A DNA stretch of 64,000 nucleotides from Lachnoclostridium sp. An169 (GTDB lineage: Bacteria > Bacillota > Clostridia > Lachnospirales > Lachnospiraceae). Each line of letters starts with the position of its first letter. Position 1 is the stretch's first letter. The stretch lies in contig NZ_NFKT01000001.1 of NCBI RefSeq assembly GCF_002160525.1, forward strand, positions 186,001-250,000. Direction: 5' to 3'. The notes beneath the pieces were generated by a model. That model saw only the letters and a program-made list of their open reading frames with translations. It ran no database searches and was not told the origin of the DNA. Below, one piece after another: positions 1-7,960 of this stretch. The position numbers were made by a program, and so were the translations under genes.

Positions 1-1
1 G

Positions 2-1105
2 ATGCCCATCCAGACGTATGTGATGGAATACAATGACGAGATGGTGCGGGAGGCCATCGAGAGGGAGCTGTCCCGTGACGGCCAGGTGTACTATGTGTAC
101 AACCGGGTCGGAGACATCGCAGATGTGGCGGAGCGGATACAGAAGCTGGTGCCGGAGGCGAATGTCTCCTTTGCCCACGGGCAGATGAATGAGCGGCAGC
201 TTGAGGATATCATGTATGACTTCATCAACGGGGATATTGATGTCCTGGTCTCCACGACGATTATCGAGACCGGTCTGGATATTTCCAATGCCAATACCAT
301 GATCATCCAGGACGCGGACCGCTTCGGACTCTCCCAGCTCTATCAGCTCCGGGGAAGAGTAGGGCGTTCCAACCGGATGGCGTACGCCTTCCTTCTGTAC
401 CGCAGGGATAAGCTCTTAAAGGAAGTGGCGGAGAAGCGTCTCGCCGCTATCCGGGAATTTACCGATCTGGGTTCGGGCATCAAGATCGCCATGCGGGATC
501 TTGAGATCCGGGGCGCGGGCAATCTTCTCGGGGAGGCCCAGAGCGGCCATATGGAGGCGGTGGGATACGATCTGTACTGCAAGATGTTAAACGAGGCGGT
601 GCGCCGCTTAAAAGGCGGGGAAGAGGAGGAGATCTACTCCACCACCCTGGACATCAATGTGGATGCATACATTCCGGAGTCCTACATCAGAAACGAATAC
701 CAGAAGCTGGATGTCTATAAACGGATCGCTGCAATTGAGAGCGAGGAGGAGATCGATGACATGACGGAAGAGCTCATCGACCGCTTCGGGGACATCCCCA
801 GGAAAGTGCAGCAGCTGCTTCATATTGCGGCGCTGAAGAATCTGGCTCACAGCGCCTATGTGACGGCGGTTGAGCAGAAAGGGGAGGACTTCCGTTTTAC
901 CATGTACGAGCGGGCGAAGATCGATCCTTCCAGGATTCAGCCTCTTGTGCAGGCATATGCGGGGAAACTTGTATTTAAGGCGGAGGAGCCTCCGTATTTC
1001 CTCTATCAGAAACGAAACCGGGCGGTGAAAGAGACCGGGGAGGACATCCTCCGGCTGCTGCGGAAGATTCTGGAGGATATCCGGGGACTGCGTCTGGAAG
1101 GATGA
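2..1105 (+). CDS. mfd: Transcription-repair coupling factor Mfd, C-terminal part
   Basis: These are the last 367 residues of Mfd; the gene begins outside the window. Mfd is a cytosolic ATP-driven DNA translocase that removes RNA polymerase stalled at lesions and recruits UvrA. The second RecA-like lobe of the RecG-type helicase is visible, with TIIETGLDIS near residues 85-94 and QLRGRVGR near 115-122. The typical C-terminal Mfd regulatory domain follows, roughly residues 220-330 and including RFGDIP. Reading is open from the window edge to a TGA stop, so the true start cannot be seen. A foldase lipoprotein gene follows with its own promoter. Confidence 0.95.
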   Translation: MPIQTYVMEYNDEMVREAIERELSRDGQVYYVYNRVGDIADVAERIQKLVPEANVSFAHGQMNERQLEDIMYDFINGDIDVLVSTTIIETGLDISNANTMIIQDADRFGLSQLYQLRGRVGRSNRMAYAFLLYRRDKLLKEVAEKRLAAIREFTDLGSGIKIAMRDLEIRGAGNLLGEAQSGHMEAVGYDLYCKMLNEAVRRLKGGEEEEIYSTTLDINVDAYIPESYIRNEYQKLDVYKRIAAIESEEEIDDMTEELIDRFGDIPRKVQQLLHIAALKNLAHSAYVTAVEQKGEDFRFTMYERAKIDPSRIQPLVQAYAGKLVFKAEEPPYFLYQKRNRAVKETGEDILRLLRKILEDIRGLRLEG

Positions 1106-1131
1106 CAGGATGAAGATTTTGTGTTTTCTAC

Positions 1132-1160
1132 TTGTTAGAAGGGGAAAAACGGAGTATAAT
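1132..1160 (+). promoter_or_regulatory. Promoter of the foldase lipoprotein gene
   Basis: A -35 box TTGTTA (1132-1137) and a perfect -10 box TATAAT (1155-1160) are separated by exactly 17 bp. They sit about 85 bp before the start codon of the downstream lipoprotein gene. Confidence 0.7.
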
Positions 1161-1246
1161 AGTCGGGAATGCGGATCGGAAGAAGGCAGAAAGCCGGAAC
1201 AGACGGGCTGCATCCCGGTCCGGGAAAAGTTACTTAGGAGGCTGTT

Positions 1247-2350
1247 ATGATACGATTTGGAAAAAAAGCAGCGGCCGTCGCAGCGTTTTCCGTCATGGCG
1301 TCCATGGCGTTTACCGGCTGCAGCGGTTCGATTAATTCAGATGAAGTCGTGGCGACTGTAGGTGGGGAGGAGATGACTCTCGGAGTAGCGAATTTCTATG
1401 CGAGATTCACCCAGGGGCAGTATGAGACTTATCTTGCCGGCATGATGGGAACTACGGCGGAAGAGATGTGGGCGCAGGATGCCGGGGACGGTTCGACCTA
1501 TGAGGAGTCCACAAAGGACGGTATTATGGAGAACCTGGAAAATATGTATCTGATTTCCCAGCATGCGGGAGAGTACGGCGTCTCCCTGACCGATGAGGAT
1601 GAGGAGGCCATTGCAGCCGCTGCAGAACAGTTTGACGCGGATAATTCCGAAGAGGTGAAAGAGACTGTATCCGGCTACCGCAAGGATGTGGAGAAGGTTC
1701 TTGAGCTTCTGACGATTCAGAGCAAGATGTATGATCCCATGAGAGAGGGAGTTGATGAGGAAGTTTCCGATGAGGAGGCGGCGCAGAAGAGCATGCAGTA
1801 TGTGTTCTTCTCCTACACGACAACCGATGATTCCGGAGCCAGCGTGCAGCTGACTGACGAGGAAAAAGAAGCGCTGCTCTCCACAGCACAGTCATTTTCT
1901 GACCGGGCGGCAGCAGGGGAAGACATGGAAGCACTTGCATCGGAGATGGGAGTTGAGGTGCAGACCGGAACCTTTGATTCGGACAGTACAACTCCGAATG
2001 CCGATCTGATTGCGGCGGCGGATGCGCTGACAGCGGAAGGAGAGGTTACGGCTCCGGTTGAGACCGACAACGGAATCTATGTGGCAAAACTGACAAGCCT
2101 TCTTGACCGGGAGGCGACTGACGCGGAGAAGGAAACCATAGTAGAACAGCGCCGGAGCGATCAGTACAATTCCCTTCTGGAAGAGTGGAGGGATGCTGCG
2201 GATATCAAGGTGAAGGAAAGAGTCTGGAAGAAGGTGGACTTCACCTACCAGGGAATCACCATCACCACTCCGTCAGAGGAGGATACGTCGTCGGATAGTG
2301 GCACAGACGGTGCTGCGGACAACAGTACAGACGGGACAGCAGAAGAATAA
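1247..2350 (+). CDS. PpiC/SurA-type peptidyl-prolyl isomerase (foldase) lipoprotein
   Basis: A 367-residue predicted lipoprotein. The N-terminus has a basic tip, a hydrophobic stretch and a lipobox ending FTGC (Cys about residue 25), so it should be anchored on the outer face of the membrane. The middle and C-terminal half resemble the PrsA/SurA family: a helical chaperone region (about 35-180) is followed by a parvulin-like part (about 180-300) containing ETDNGIYVAKL, where family members read similar to 'G.hi.kl'. The C-terminal tail is rich in Ser, Asp, Thr and Gly and looks disordered. Function in folding exported proteins is inferred from the family. The parvulin part is divergent, so isomerase activity is uncertain. 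AGGAGG lies before the ATG. Confidence 0.75.
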   Translation: MIRFGKKAAAVAAFSVMASMAFTGCSGSINSDEVVATVGGEEMTLGVANFYARFTQGQYETYLAGMMGTTAEEMWAQDAGDGSTYEESTKDGIMENLENMYLISQHAGEYGVSLTDEDEEAIAAAAEQFDADNSEEVKETVSGYRKDVEKVLELLTIQSKMYDPMREGVDEEVSDEEAAQKSMQYVFFSYTTTDDSGASVQLTDEEKEALLSTAQSFSDRAAAGEDMEALASEMGVEVQTGTFDSDSTTPNADLIAAADALTAEGEVTAPVETDNGIYVAKLTSLLDREATDAEKETIVEQRRSDQYNSLLEEWRDAADIKVKERVWKKVDFTYQGITITTPSEEDTSSDSGTDGAADNSTDGTAEE

Positions 2351-2394
2351 AAAAACAGCCTGGCATCTTCGATGAGATGCCGGGCTGTTTTTTT
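2351..2394. terminator. Bidirectional intrinsic terminator
   Basis: A near-perfect hairpin (arms AAAAACAGCCTGGCATCT and its complement around loop TCGATG) begins at the stop codon of the foldase gene and ends in a T run. The A run on the other side lets it also terminate the convergent minus-strand gene. Confidence 0.9.
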
Positions 2395-2417
2395 AGAATA
2401 TTCTGAATCCGGATATT

Positions 2418-2903
2418 TTAAATATATTCCAGTTTTTCAAAATAGTGCATGAGGATATCCGCACAGTTCTCCACGCCGAGCTGGGACGTGTCAATGATCA
2501 TGTGATAGTCGTTCACATCCCCCCAGGTCTTCCCGGTGTGCTCGTAATAGTAGGAAGCTCTCTCTTCATCAGTCTTTTCCACTTTTTCCTTCGCCTCGTC
2601 ATAGCTCAGGCTGTCCTTCTCCATGATCCTGCGGATCCGGTCCTCCTTGTCCGCGCACACGAAGATATTCAGTACGTTCATCCGGTCTTTGAGGATGTCG
2701 GATGCGCACCGGCCAAGGATGATACAGGGCTTCTCCGCCAGTTTGCGGATGGCTTCCGCCTCGCTCTCATACATGTGGTCCGAGAGCTGCTCCTCGATAT
2801 ACGCTTTGTCATATACAGGGATGTCAAGCCGTTCGGAAAGCTCTTTTGCGATAATGCTGGCGCCCGTTCCGAAACGGCGGCTCATCGTGATAACTAATTT
2901 CAT
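2418..2903 (-). CDS. Cytidylate kinase-like family protein
   Basis: A 161-residue P-loop kinase-like protein of the 'cytidylate kinase-like' family common in Clostridia. The N-terminus (MKLVITMSRRFGTGASIIA) corresponds to the nucleotide-binding loop but is looser than GxxGxGKS. IILGRCASDIL, FVCADKEDRIRRI and the C-terminal MIIDTSQLG fit the family's lid and core. True CMP kinases are about 220 residues, so this is a short relative whose substrate is unknown. The gene lies 93 bp downstream of the fprA-like gene on the same strand and may be co-transcribed. AGGAGG precedes the ATG at 2903. Confidence 0.75.
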   Translation of the reverse strand: MKLVITMSRRFGTGASIIAKELSERLDIPVYDKAYIEEQLSDHMYESEAEAIRKLAEKPCIILGRCASDILKDRMNVLNIFVCADKEDRIRRIMEKDSLSYDEAKEKVEKTDEERASYYYEHTGKTWGDVNDYHMIIDTSQLGVENCADILMHYFEKLEYI

Positions 2904-2996
2904 AAGAACTCCTCCTTCGTAGATGTAAAATCACTGAACTTCCGGTGTCCGGCAGAAAAGAAAGCCGGACAATCCGTTCGGTGCAGAGTATCTTTA

Positions 2997-4199
2997 TTAT
3001 AACACTTCCTGGGCGATTTGTCTGCTGAGAGATTTCAATTCTTCCATCTGTGCGTCCTTCAGGGAAGACTTGACCGTAACAGCGCCGTCCAGGACTGTCA
3101 TTCCCTTCATCTCCCCGAGTTTGGATGTGATCAGCTTCGTGGACTGGGGAGCCCAGGAGCCGTTGCCGAGAACTGCCACCGTGCGGTTCTTAAGAGCCAG
3201 GGCCTTCATATCTTCCAGGAAATTATCCATCAGAGGATAGATGCCGTTGTTGTATGTAGGAGCTGCAAGAACGATGTGGCTGTACTTGAAGCTGTCGGAG
3301 ATCAGTTCGGACACATGGGTTTTGGAGATGTTGTGCATGCAGATGTTCTTCACTCCTGCCTCGGAGAGCATCATGGCAAATACTTCCGCCATATTCTCCG
3401 TGTTGCCGTACATGGAAGCGTATGCGATCATGACGCCTTTTTCCTCCGGCTCGTATTTGCTCCAGATATCGTATTTCCCGATGATGTAGTCCAGATTGTT
3501 TCTCCAGATCACGCCGTGAAGCGGGCAGATGATCTGAATGTCAAGGGAAGCGGCTTTCTTCAACACATTCTGTACCTGCATTCCGTATTTTCCTACGATG
3601 TTTGTATAATAGCGGCGCGCTTCGTCCAGCCAGTCGCGGTCAAAGTCTACCTCGTCGTTGAAGATTCCGCCGTTTAACGCCTTGAAGGAGCCGAAACCGT
3701 CGGCAGAGAAGAGCACCTTGTCCGTCTCGTCATAGGTCATCATGACTTCCGGCCAGTGTACCATGGGCGCCATGACGAAATGCAGGGTGTGCTTTCCGGT
3801 GGAGAATGTGTCTCCTTCTTTGACGGTAACCATCTTTCCCTCCAGGTCAAAATCAAAGAACTGGCTGATCATGGGGAACGTCTTGGCGTTTCCGATCAGC
3901 TTCATATCCGGGTAGCGCAGAACCAGGTCGCCGATCATGGCACAGTGGTCCGGCTCCATATGGTTTACAACGAGGTAGTCCAGTGTGCGTCCGCCGAGAA
4001 CGGCCTGTACATTCTCAAGGAACTGTCTTCCCACAGCATAGTCCGCCGCGTCAAAGAGAACAGTCTTCTCATCCATCAGCAGATAGGAGTTGTAGGAGAC
4101 GCCGTCCCTTAACGGAAAGATATTCTCGAACAGCTCCAACCGGCGGTCGTTGGCGCCGACCCAGTACAGAGCATCGGTTACTTTTCTAAAACAATACAT
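2997..4199 (-). CDS. FprA-family A-type flavoprotein (O2/NO reductase)
   Basis: A 400-residue two-domain flavodiiron protein. Residues 1-250 form a metallo-beta-lactamase-like di-iron domain with HMEPDH (about 80-85), HWPEVM (His ligand, about 148), SADGFGSF (Asp ligand, about 165) and PLHGVIWR (His ligand, about 228). A flavodoxin domain follows from about 255 and contains the FMN loop ASMYGNTENMA. There is no rubredoxin extension, so electrons should come from a separate donor. The family reduces oxygen to water or NO to N2O and protects strict anaerobes; the substrate here is inferred. The start is supported by AGGAGG just before the ATG. Confidence 0.93.
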   Translation of the reverse strand: MYCFRKVTDALYWVGANDRRLELFENIFPLRDGVSYNSYLLMDEKTVLFDAADYAVGRQFLENVQAVLGGRTLDYLVVNHMEPDHCAMIGDLVLRYPDMKLIGNAKTFPMISQFFDFDLEGKMVTVKEGDTFSTGKHTLHFVMAPMVHWPEVMMTYDETDKVLFSADGFGSFKALNGGIFNDEVDFDRDWLDEARRYYTNIVGKYGMQVQNVLKKAASLDIQIICPLHGVIWRNNLDYIIGKYDIWSKYEPEEKGVMIAYASMYGNTENMAEVFAMMLSEAGVKNICMHNISKTHVSELISDSFKYSHIVLAAPTYNNGIYPLMDNFLEDMKALALKNRTVAVLGNGSWAPQSTKLITSKLGEMKGMTVLDGAVTVKSSLKDAQMEELKSLSRQIAQEVL

Positions 4200-4255
4200 C
4201 AGATATTCCTCCTTTGGATTCCATTATGTATGGTGAATACTATTTCGACGTATCT

Positions 4256-4284
4256 ATTCTATACACAAAAGTAAATTTTGGCAA
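4256..4284 (-). promoter_or_regulatory. Promoter of the FprA-like gene
   Basis: Read on the minus strand, TTGCCA (4284-4279) and TAGAAT (4261-4256) are separated by 17 bp and lie about 57 bp before the start codon. Confidence 0.6.
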
Positions 4285-4444
4285 GTTAAGACTTGATTTT
4301 TCCCGGAAATGCCTTGTTTTTTTCTCTGTACAGAAGCAAAATAATCTAGTATGCTTGTAGGGAAGCAAATGATTCAGAAGAAAAATCTGAAAAGTCTGTC
4401 TTTAAAAACATCGGAATAAAAACAGGAAATGGAGGAGATTACAC

Positions 4445-4795
4445 ATGTTGTTTATCTGTTATCCCAGATGCAGTACGTGCAAAAAGGCGCAGAAGTGGCT
4501 GGATGAAAAGGAAATCAGCTATGAGCTGCGCGATATCAAACAGGAGAACCCGTCAGCGGAGGAGATCAGTGCCTGGCATGAGAAAAGCGCTCTGCCGCTG
4601 AAAAAATTTTTCAATACCAGCGGGAATCTCTACAAAGAGATGAAATTAAAGGACCGTCTTCCGCAGATGAGCGAGGAGGAGCAGCTGCAGCTGCTCGGCA
4701 CGGACGGGATGCTTGTGAAGCGCCCGCTGCTCATCGACGGAGATACGGTCCTGGTGGGATTCAGGGAAAAAGAGTGGGAGGAGAGGCTCCTTTGA
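4445..4795 (+). CDS. ArsC/Spx-family thioredoxin-fold protein
   Basis: A 116-residue protein of the arsenate reductase-like (ArsC/YffB/Spx) family. The redox motif CSTCKKA sits at residues 10-16, where Spx has CxxC. Other family features are the central KFFNTSG and the C-terminal RPLLIDGDTVLVGF, which corresponds to the cis-Pro/RP segment. The two closely spaced cysteines and absence of an ars operon make a Spx/MgsR-like thiol-stress role as likely as arsenate reduction; sequence alone does not decide. GGAGGA lies before the ATG. The gene is flanked by opposite-strand genes, so it is probably monocistronic. Confidence 0.8.
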   Translation: MLFICYPRCSTCKKAQKWLDEKEISYELRDIKQENPSAEEISAWHEKSALPLKKFFNTSGNLYKEMKLKDRLPQMSEEEQLQLLGTDGMLVKRPLLIDGDTVLVGFREKEWEERLL

Positions 4796-4801
4796 CGGGA
4801 G

Positions 4802-5758
4802 TTACTGGTCCCCGATACTGATATTCCCGTATTCTGTTGTAAATGTAATCGATTTTCCGGAGGACTCTTCTCTCTCGAAGAAGGGTTCTCCGTCTTCGTC
4901 CCGGAGAATGCGTCCCGGAACGCTCACGGGGAGGGAGATATCCCCGTACTCGGTGGAAAGACGGTAGGAATAGTCTGCCGCGCCGTCGGAGAGAATCAGG
5001 GAGATGTCCCCGTATTCGCTGGTCCCGTTTAATGTCTGAAGCCCGGAAGCCTCCAGGTCAAAATTCCCATACTCCAGCTCGATGTCCGCGTCTTTCACGG
5101 TCATCTTCCTGAGCGTGCAGTTTCCGTATTCACTGGAAAGAACCAGGGTATCTGCGGTGGTTTCCCGGATATCTGTATCACCGGATCCGAGATCCAGGGA
5201 AAGGGTTCCGAAGGTGGATCCGCTTAAGGTGAGATCCCCGTAATCCATATGGATGTCTGCAGCTTTCGCCGAGAGGGCGCTGCAGGAAAAATCACCGTAA
5301 CTGCTTGTGATCTCCAGGTCGGAAAGAACGCTTCCTTCCGGCAGATAGAGGCGGACGCGGGGATTCGCATCTCTGGAGAAGATATCGGTGCCGAAGAGGA
5401 ACACACCGCCGCGGGAGCGGGACTGCTGCGTCAGGACCAGTCTGCCGCCGGACACCTCCCAGGAAGGTTCCTGCCCGGACCCGTCCAGGAGATATTCCAG
5501 ATAACAGTTTCCGTCATCCGAGGAAAGAATCTGGATGTCGGCAGAGCAGGACAGATCCATCTCTGCCGCAGAGAAGGGATCGATCTGTGTTTTCTCAAGA
5601 ATATACGGTTCTTCCGAGCGGGAGGCAGGCTGAAATCCTTCGGATGAGATGAGGATGCCCGGGACGCCTCCGCAGAGCGCGCCCGCTCCGGCGAGGAGCA
5701 GCCCGGCTCCCATACAGGAGAGAGATACGGTAAGGATCAATTTACTTCTGAGCTTCAT
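4802..5758 (-). CDS. DUF4097-type beta-repeat envelope protein
   Basis: A 318-residue protein with one N-terminal membrane anchor (about residues 7-30) and an extracytoplasmic domain that should form a beta-solenoid. From about residue 145 it repeats a motif with YGD or YGN every 20-25 residues (SSYGDF, MDYGDL, SEYGNC, LEYGNF, SEYGDI, TEYGDI, TEYGNI), as in the DUF4097 family. It is the last gene of a PadR-DUF1700-DUF4097 operon and overlaps the DUF1700 gene by 17 bp. Such operons are linked to envelope-stress sensing; that role is inferred here. The 3' end lies only 6 bp from the convergent ArsC-like gene. Confidence 0.85.
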   Translation of the reverse strand: MKLRSKLILTVSLSCMGAGLLLAGAGALCGGVPGILISSEGFQPASRSEEPYILEKTQIDPFSAAEMDLSCSADIQILSSDDGNCYLEYLLDGSGQEPSWEVSGGRLVLTQQSRSRGGVFLFGTDIFSRDANPRVRLYLPEGSVLSDLEITSSYGDFSCSALSAKAADIHMDYGDLTLSGSTFGTLSLDLGSGDTDIRETTADTLVLSSEYGNCTLRKMTVKDADIELEYGNFDLEASGLQTLNGTSEYGDISLILSDGAADYSYRLSTEYGDISLPVSVPGRILRDEDGEPFFEREESSGKSITFTTEYGNISIGDQ

Positions 5759-6338
5759 TTTGGCGGCCTCCTTTCGTGATTCTGCCTAAGAGTACGGAAA
5801 GCTTCCGGATAATCCAGCGGAACAGGGCGACTGCTCCCCAGGTCAGAAGAATGCCTGCGCCCAGGAAGAAGAGCCCGAATCCGATATTGCACAGTCCGTC
5901 GGCAAAAGATGTAAAGAGGAGAACCCCGCCTCCGACAACCGAGAGGACTGCTCCTGCCACGATGGAAGCCGCTGCGATGACAAGAGAGAGCACGACGGCA
6001 AGTGCGGTAATTCCCAGGACTGCTGTGACGATCACGAGAACCAGCGCCAGGGGAAGGACGATGGGGGAGGCACACACGCCGAGGATGCCGATCCAGACGG
6101 CGGACAGTCCCCGCTTTACGGTTTTCGGAGGTTCGGATACGGTCTGTTCGGCCAGATCCATGACAAGACCGCGGGCTGCCTCCTGGGGCGGGCCCAGATC
6201 CTGAATGGCCTGCTGTTCGTTTTCCGCACCTGCATCTTCAAAATATTCTTCGAAATACTCCATGGCTTTTTTGTAGTCTTCTTTCGGGAGCCTTCGCAGT
6301 TCCCGGGAAAGTTCGCTCATGTATTCAGTTCTGTTCAA
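5742..6338 (-). CDS. DUF1700/HAAS-domain membrane protein
   Basis: A 198-residue protein. The N-terminal ~65 residues (ending about FEDAGAENEQQAIQDLGPP) match the helical HAAS/DUF1700 domain that pairs with PadR regulators. The remainder has about three or four transmembrane helices (about 75-180), ending in a basic tail. It overlaps the PadR gene by 14 bp and the DUF4097 gene by 17 bp, so translation is probably coupled. By family knowledge it may be a membrane partner that signals to the PadR repressor; the ligand is unknown. Confidence 0.85.
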   Translation of the reverse strand: MNRTEYMSELSRELRRLPKEDYKKAMEYFEEYFEDAGAENEQQAIQDLGPPQEAARGLVMDLAEQTVSEPPKTVKRGLSAVWIGILGVCASPIVLPLALVLVIVTAVLGITALAVVLSLVIAAASIVAGAVLSVVGGGVLLFTSFADGLCNIGFGLFFLGAGILLTWGAVALFRWIIRKLSVLLGRITKGGRQNEAQK

Positions 6339-6660
6339 TGCTGTCCCCTCCTTTTACAATGTCATCGATGATAAATTTGTATTCTTCCCATTCCCTGAGA
6401 AGCTCCTGCTGTCTTGCGCACCCTGTTTCGGTGATCCGGTAATATCTGCGGTTCCTGCCCTGGTACTGTTCGTCGTAAGTGACGACCAGGCCCTGTTCCT
6501 GGAGGCGCCTGAGCACCGGGTAGAGAGTGGAGTCCCTGGCGGACGCCGCCCGCCTGATGATCTGGCTGATCTGGTAGCCGTAGGCGTCTCCCTCAGCGAT
6601 AACAGAAAGCACGAGAAAGTCCAGCATGGGGCCGTTGAGTGTGAATGTCATGGTCTTCAT
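6325..6660 (-). CDS. PadR-family transcriptional regulator
   Basis: A 111-residue winged-helix repressor of the short PadR type. Residues 10-85 carry the typical pattern: LDFLVLSVIAEGDAYGYQIS, then ARDSTLYPVLRRLQEQGLV, then GRNRRYYRITETG. A C-terminal dimerisation helix follows. It heads the operon with the DUF1700 and DUF4097 genes. A perfect inverted repeat embedded in its own promoter (6710-6734) is the obvious operator, so autoregulation is expected. Confidence 0.93.
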   Translation of the reverse strand: MKTMTFTLNGPMLDFLVLSVIAEGDAYGYQISQIIRRAASARDSTLYPVLRRLQEQGLVVTYDEQYQGRNRRYYRITETGCARQQELLREWEEYKFIIDDIVKGGDSIEQN

Positions 6661-6709
6661 CCTTTCTGCAGCATCAGATAGATAAAATTGCTGTATATGT
6701 GTTTCTTAA

Positions 6710-6742
6710 ACATATTATATTTTATATAATATGTATTGTCAA
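6710..6742 (-). promoter_or_regulatory. PadR operon promoter with overlapping operator
   Basis: On the minus strand, a consensus TTGACA (6742-6737) and consensus TATAAT (6719-6714) are spaced by 17 bp. A perfect 10-bp inverted repeat, ACATATTATA - 5 nt - TATAATATGT (6710-6734), covers the -10 box and most of the spacer. A repressor bound there would block RNA polymerase. Confidence 0.85.
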
Positions 6743-7008
6743 CATATATGTGGGGAAATTATGTATCGGTGCCGGTTTTATTACCTGTCCTGCCGTGGCA
6801 GCCGGATACTGATTCGGGTATCTGTTTAATTTCTTCCCCGCAACCCTGGAAAACATGATAAAATGTGAGTGTCCGGATCCTGGACGGGAGATGGAACCGC
6901 GGGAATGGCAACGGAACTGCGGGAATGGCAACGGAACCATGAGAACGGCAATGGAACAGGTGACGTGACGGAAAGGCAGGATGGTTGATTCAGGAGGGTG
7001 ATATTTAT
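6743..7008. other. Divergent intergenic region before the MoxR operon
   Basis: This is the plus-strand leader of the MoxR operon. It holds a 20-bp tandem repeat (6893-6960) and AGGAGGG (6992-6998) for the ATG at 7009. I see no convincing plus-strand promoter with both boxes. Confidence 0.6.
6893..6960 (+). repeat. 20-bp tandem repeat, 3.4 copies
   Basis: The units start at 6893, 6913, 6933 and 6953. The first two, GGAACCGCGGGAATGGCAAC and a one-base variant, are nearly identical; the third is diverged and the fourth is partial. The array lies in the untranslated leader of the MoxR operon, 49 bp before the start codon. Confidence 0.9.
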
Positions 7009-7959
7009 ATGGAAGAAAGATACAGTGCGCAGAAGGTAATTGACGAGGTGGAGAAGGCGGTTGTCGGAAAGACTGACGTGCTCACAAAGATTATGATGGC
7101 AGTGCTGGCAGGAGGCCATGTGCTGATTGAAGATATACCGGGAACGGGAAAGACGACGATGGCTCTGGCCTTTTCCAAAGCCATGCAGCTGGAGGAGAAG
7201 CGGGTGCAGTTTACCCCGGATGTGCTTCCGGCGGATCTCACCGGATTTACCGTGTACCAGAAGGAGACCGGGGAGTTTGCCTATCAGCCGGGAGCGGTTA
7301 TGTGCAACCTGCTTCTGGCGGATGAGATCAACCGGACGTCTCCAAAGACCCAGTCTGCCCTGCTCGAGGTAATGGAGGAACAGCAGGTTACGGTGGACGG
7401 CGTCACAAGGCGGACAGGCAGGCCGTTCATCGTGATCGCTACGGAGAACCCGGCGGGATCGGCGGGAACCCAGCTCCTCCCGGAGTCCCAGCTGGACCGG
7501 TTTATGATCTGTGTCAGCATGGGATATCCCACGGTGGAGGAAGAGATGGAGATCCTGAAGAGGAATCAGAACGGAAGGACCGATGAGGAGGTCTATCCGG
7601 TGATCAATGCCCAAATGCTTCTGGAGATGCAGAGAGAGGTGAGGGGAATCTTCGTGCATGAGAGGATTTTCCGGTATATTGCCGAACTGGCGAAAGCCAC
7701 CCGGGAGAATGAGTGGACGGAGCTGGGGTTAAGTCCCAGGGGAACGGTGGCGCTGACTGCCATGGCGAAGGCGTGCGCTTACCTGAAAGGACGGCAGTTT
7801 GTAATCCCTGCAGATGTAGCCGAGGTATTTCCCTGTGTGGCAACCCACAGGCTGTTTCTGACCATGAAAGCAAAAGTGGGGCATATCCAGGTCTCCGAGC
7901 TGGTCCGCCGGATACTGGAAGACGTGCCGGTCCCGTCGGACAGGACAAGGCGGCAGTGA
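7009..7959 (+). CDS. MoxR-family AAA+ ATPase
   Basis: A 316-residue AAA+ ATPase. Walker A is GTGKTTMA (about 45-52, after EDIP), Walker B is LLADEINR (about 101-108), and the sensor region IATENPAG follows near 143. The C-terminal lid domain contains GLSPRG. MoxR ATPases work with DUF58 (VWA-like) partners in maturing or remodelling protein complexes. The next two genes are exactly such a DUF58 protein and a transglutaminase-like protein. ATG at 7009 is preferred over the in-frame upstream TTG because AGGAGGG lies 10 bp upstream. The stop is one base from the next start. Confidence 0.92.
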   Translation: MEERYSAQKVIDEVEKAVVGKTDVLTKIMMAVLAGGHVLIEDIPGTGKTTMALAFSKAMQLEEKRVQFTPDVLPADLTGFTVYQKETGEFAYQPGAVMCNLLLADEINRTSPKTQSALLEVMEEQQVTVDGVTRRTGRPFIVIATENPAGSAGTQLLPESQLDRFMICVSMGYPTVEEEMEILKRNQNGRTDEEVYPVINAQMLLEMQREVRGIFVHERIFRYIAELAKATRENEWTELGLSPRGTVALTAMAKACAYLKGRQFVIPADVAEVFPCVATHRLFLTMKAKVGHIQVSELVRRILEDVPVPSDRTRRQ

Positions 7960-7960
7960 C

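Noticed and set aside
6893..6960. Tandem 20-bp repeat considered as a CRISPR array
   Set aside because: Units are directly adjacent with no spacers, and no cas genes are present in the window.
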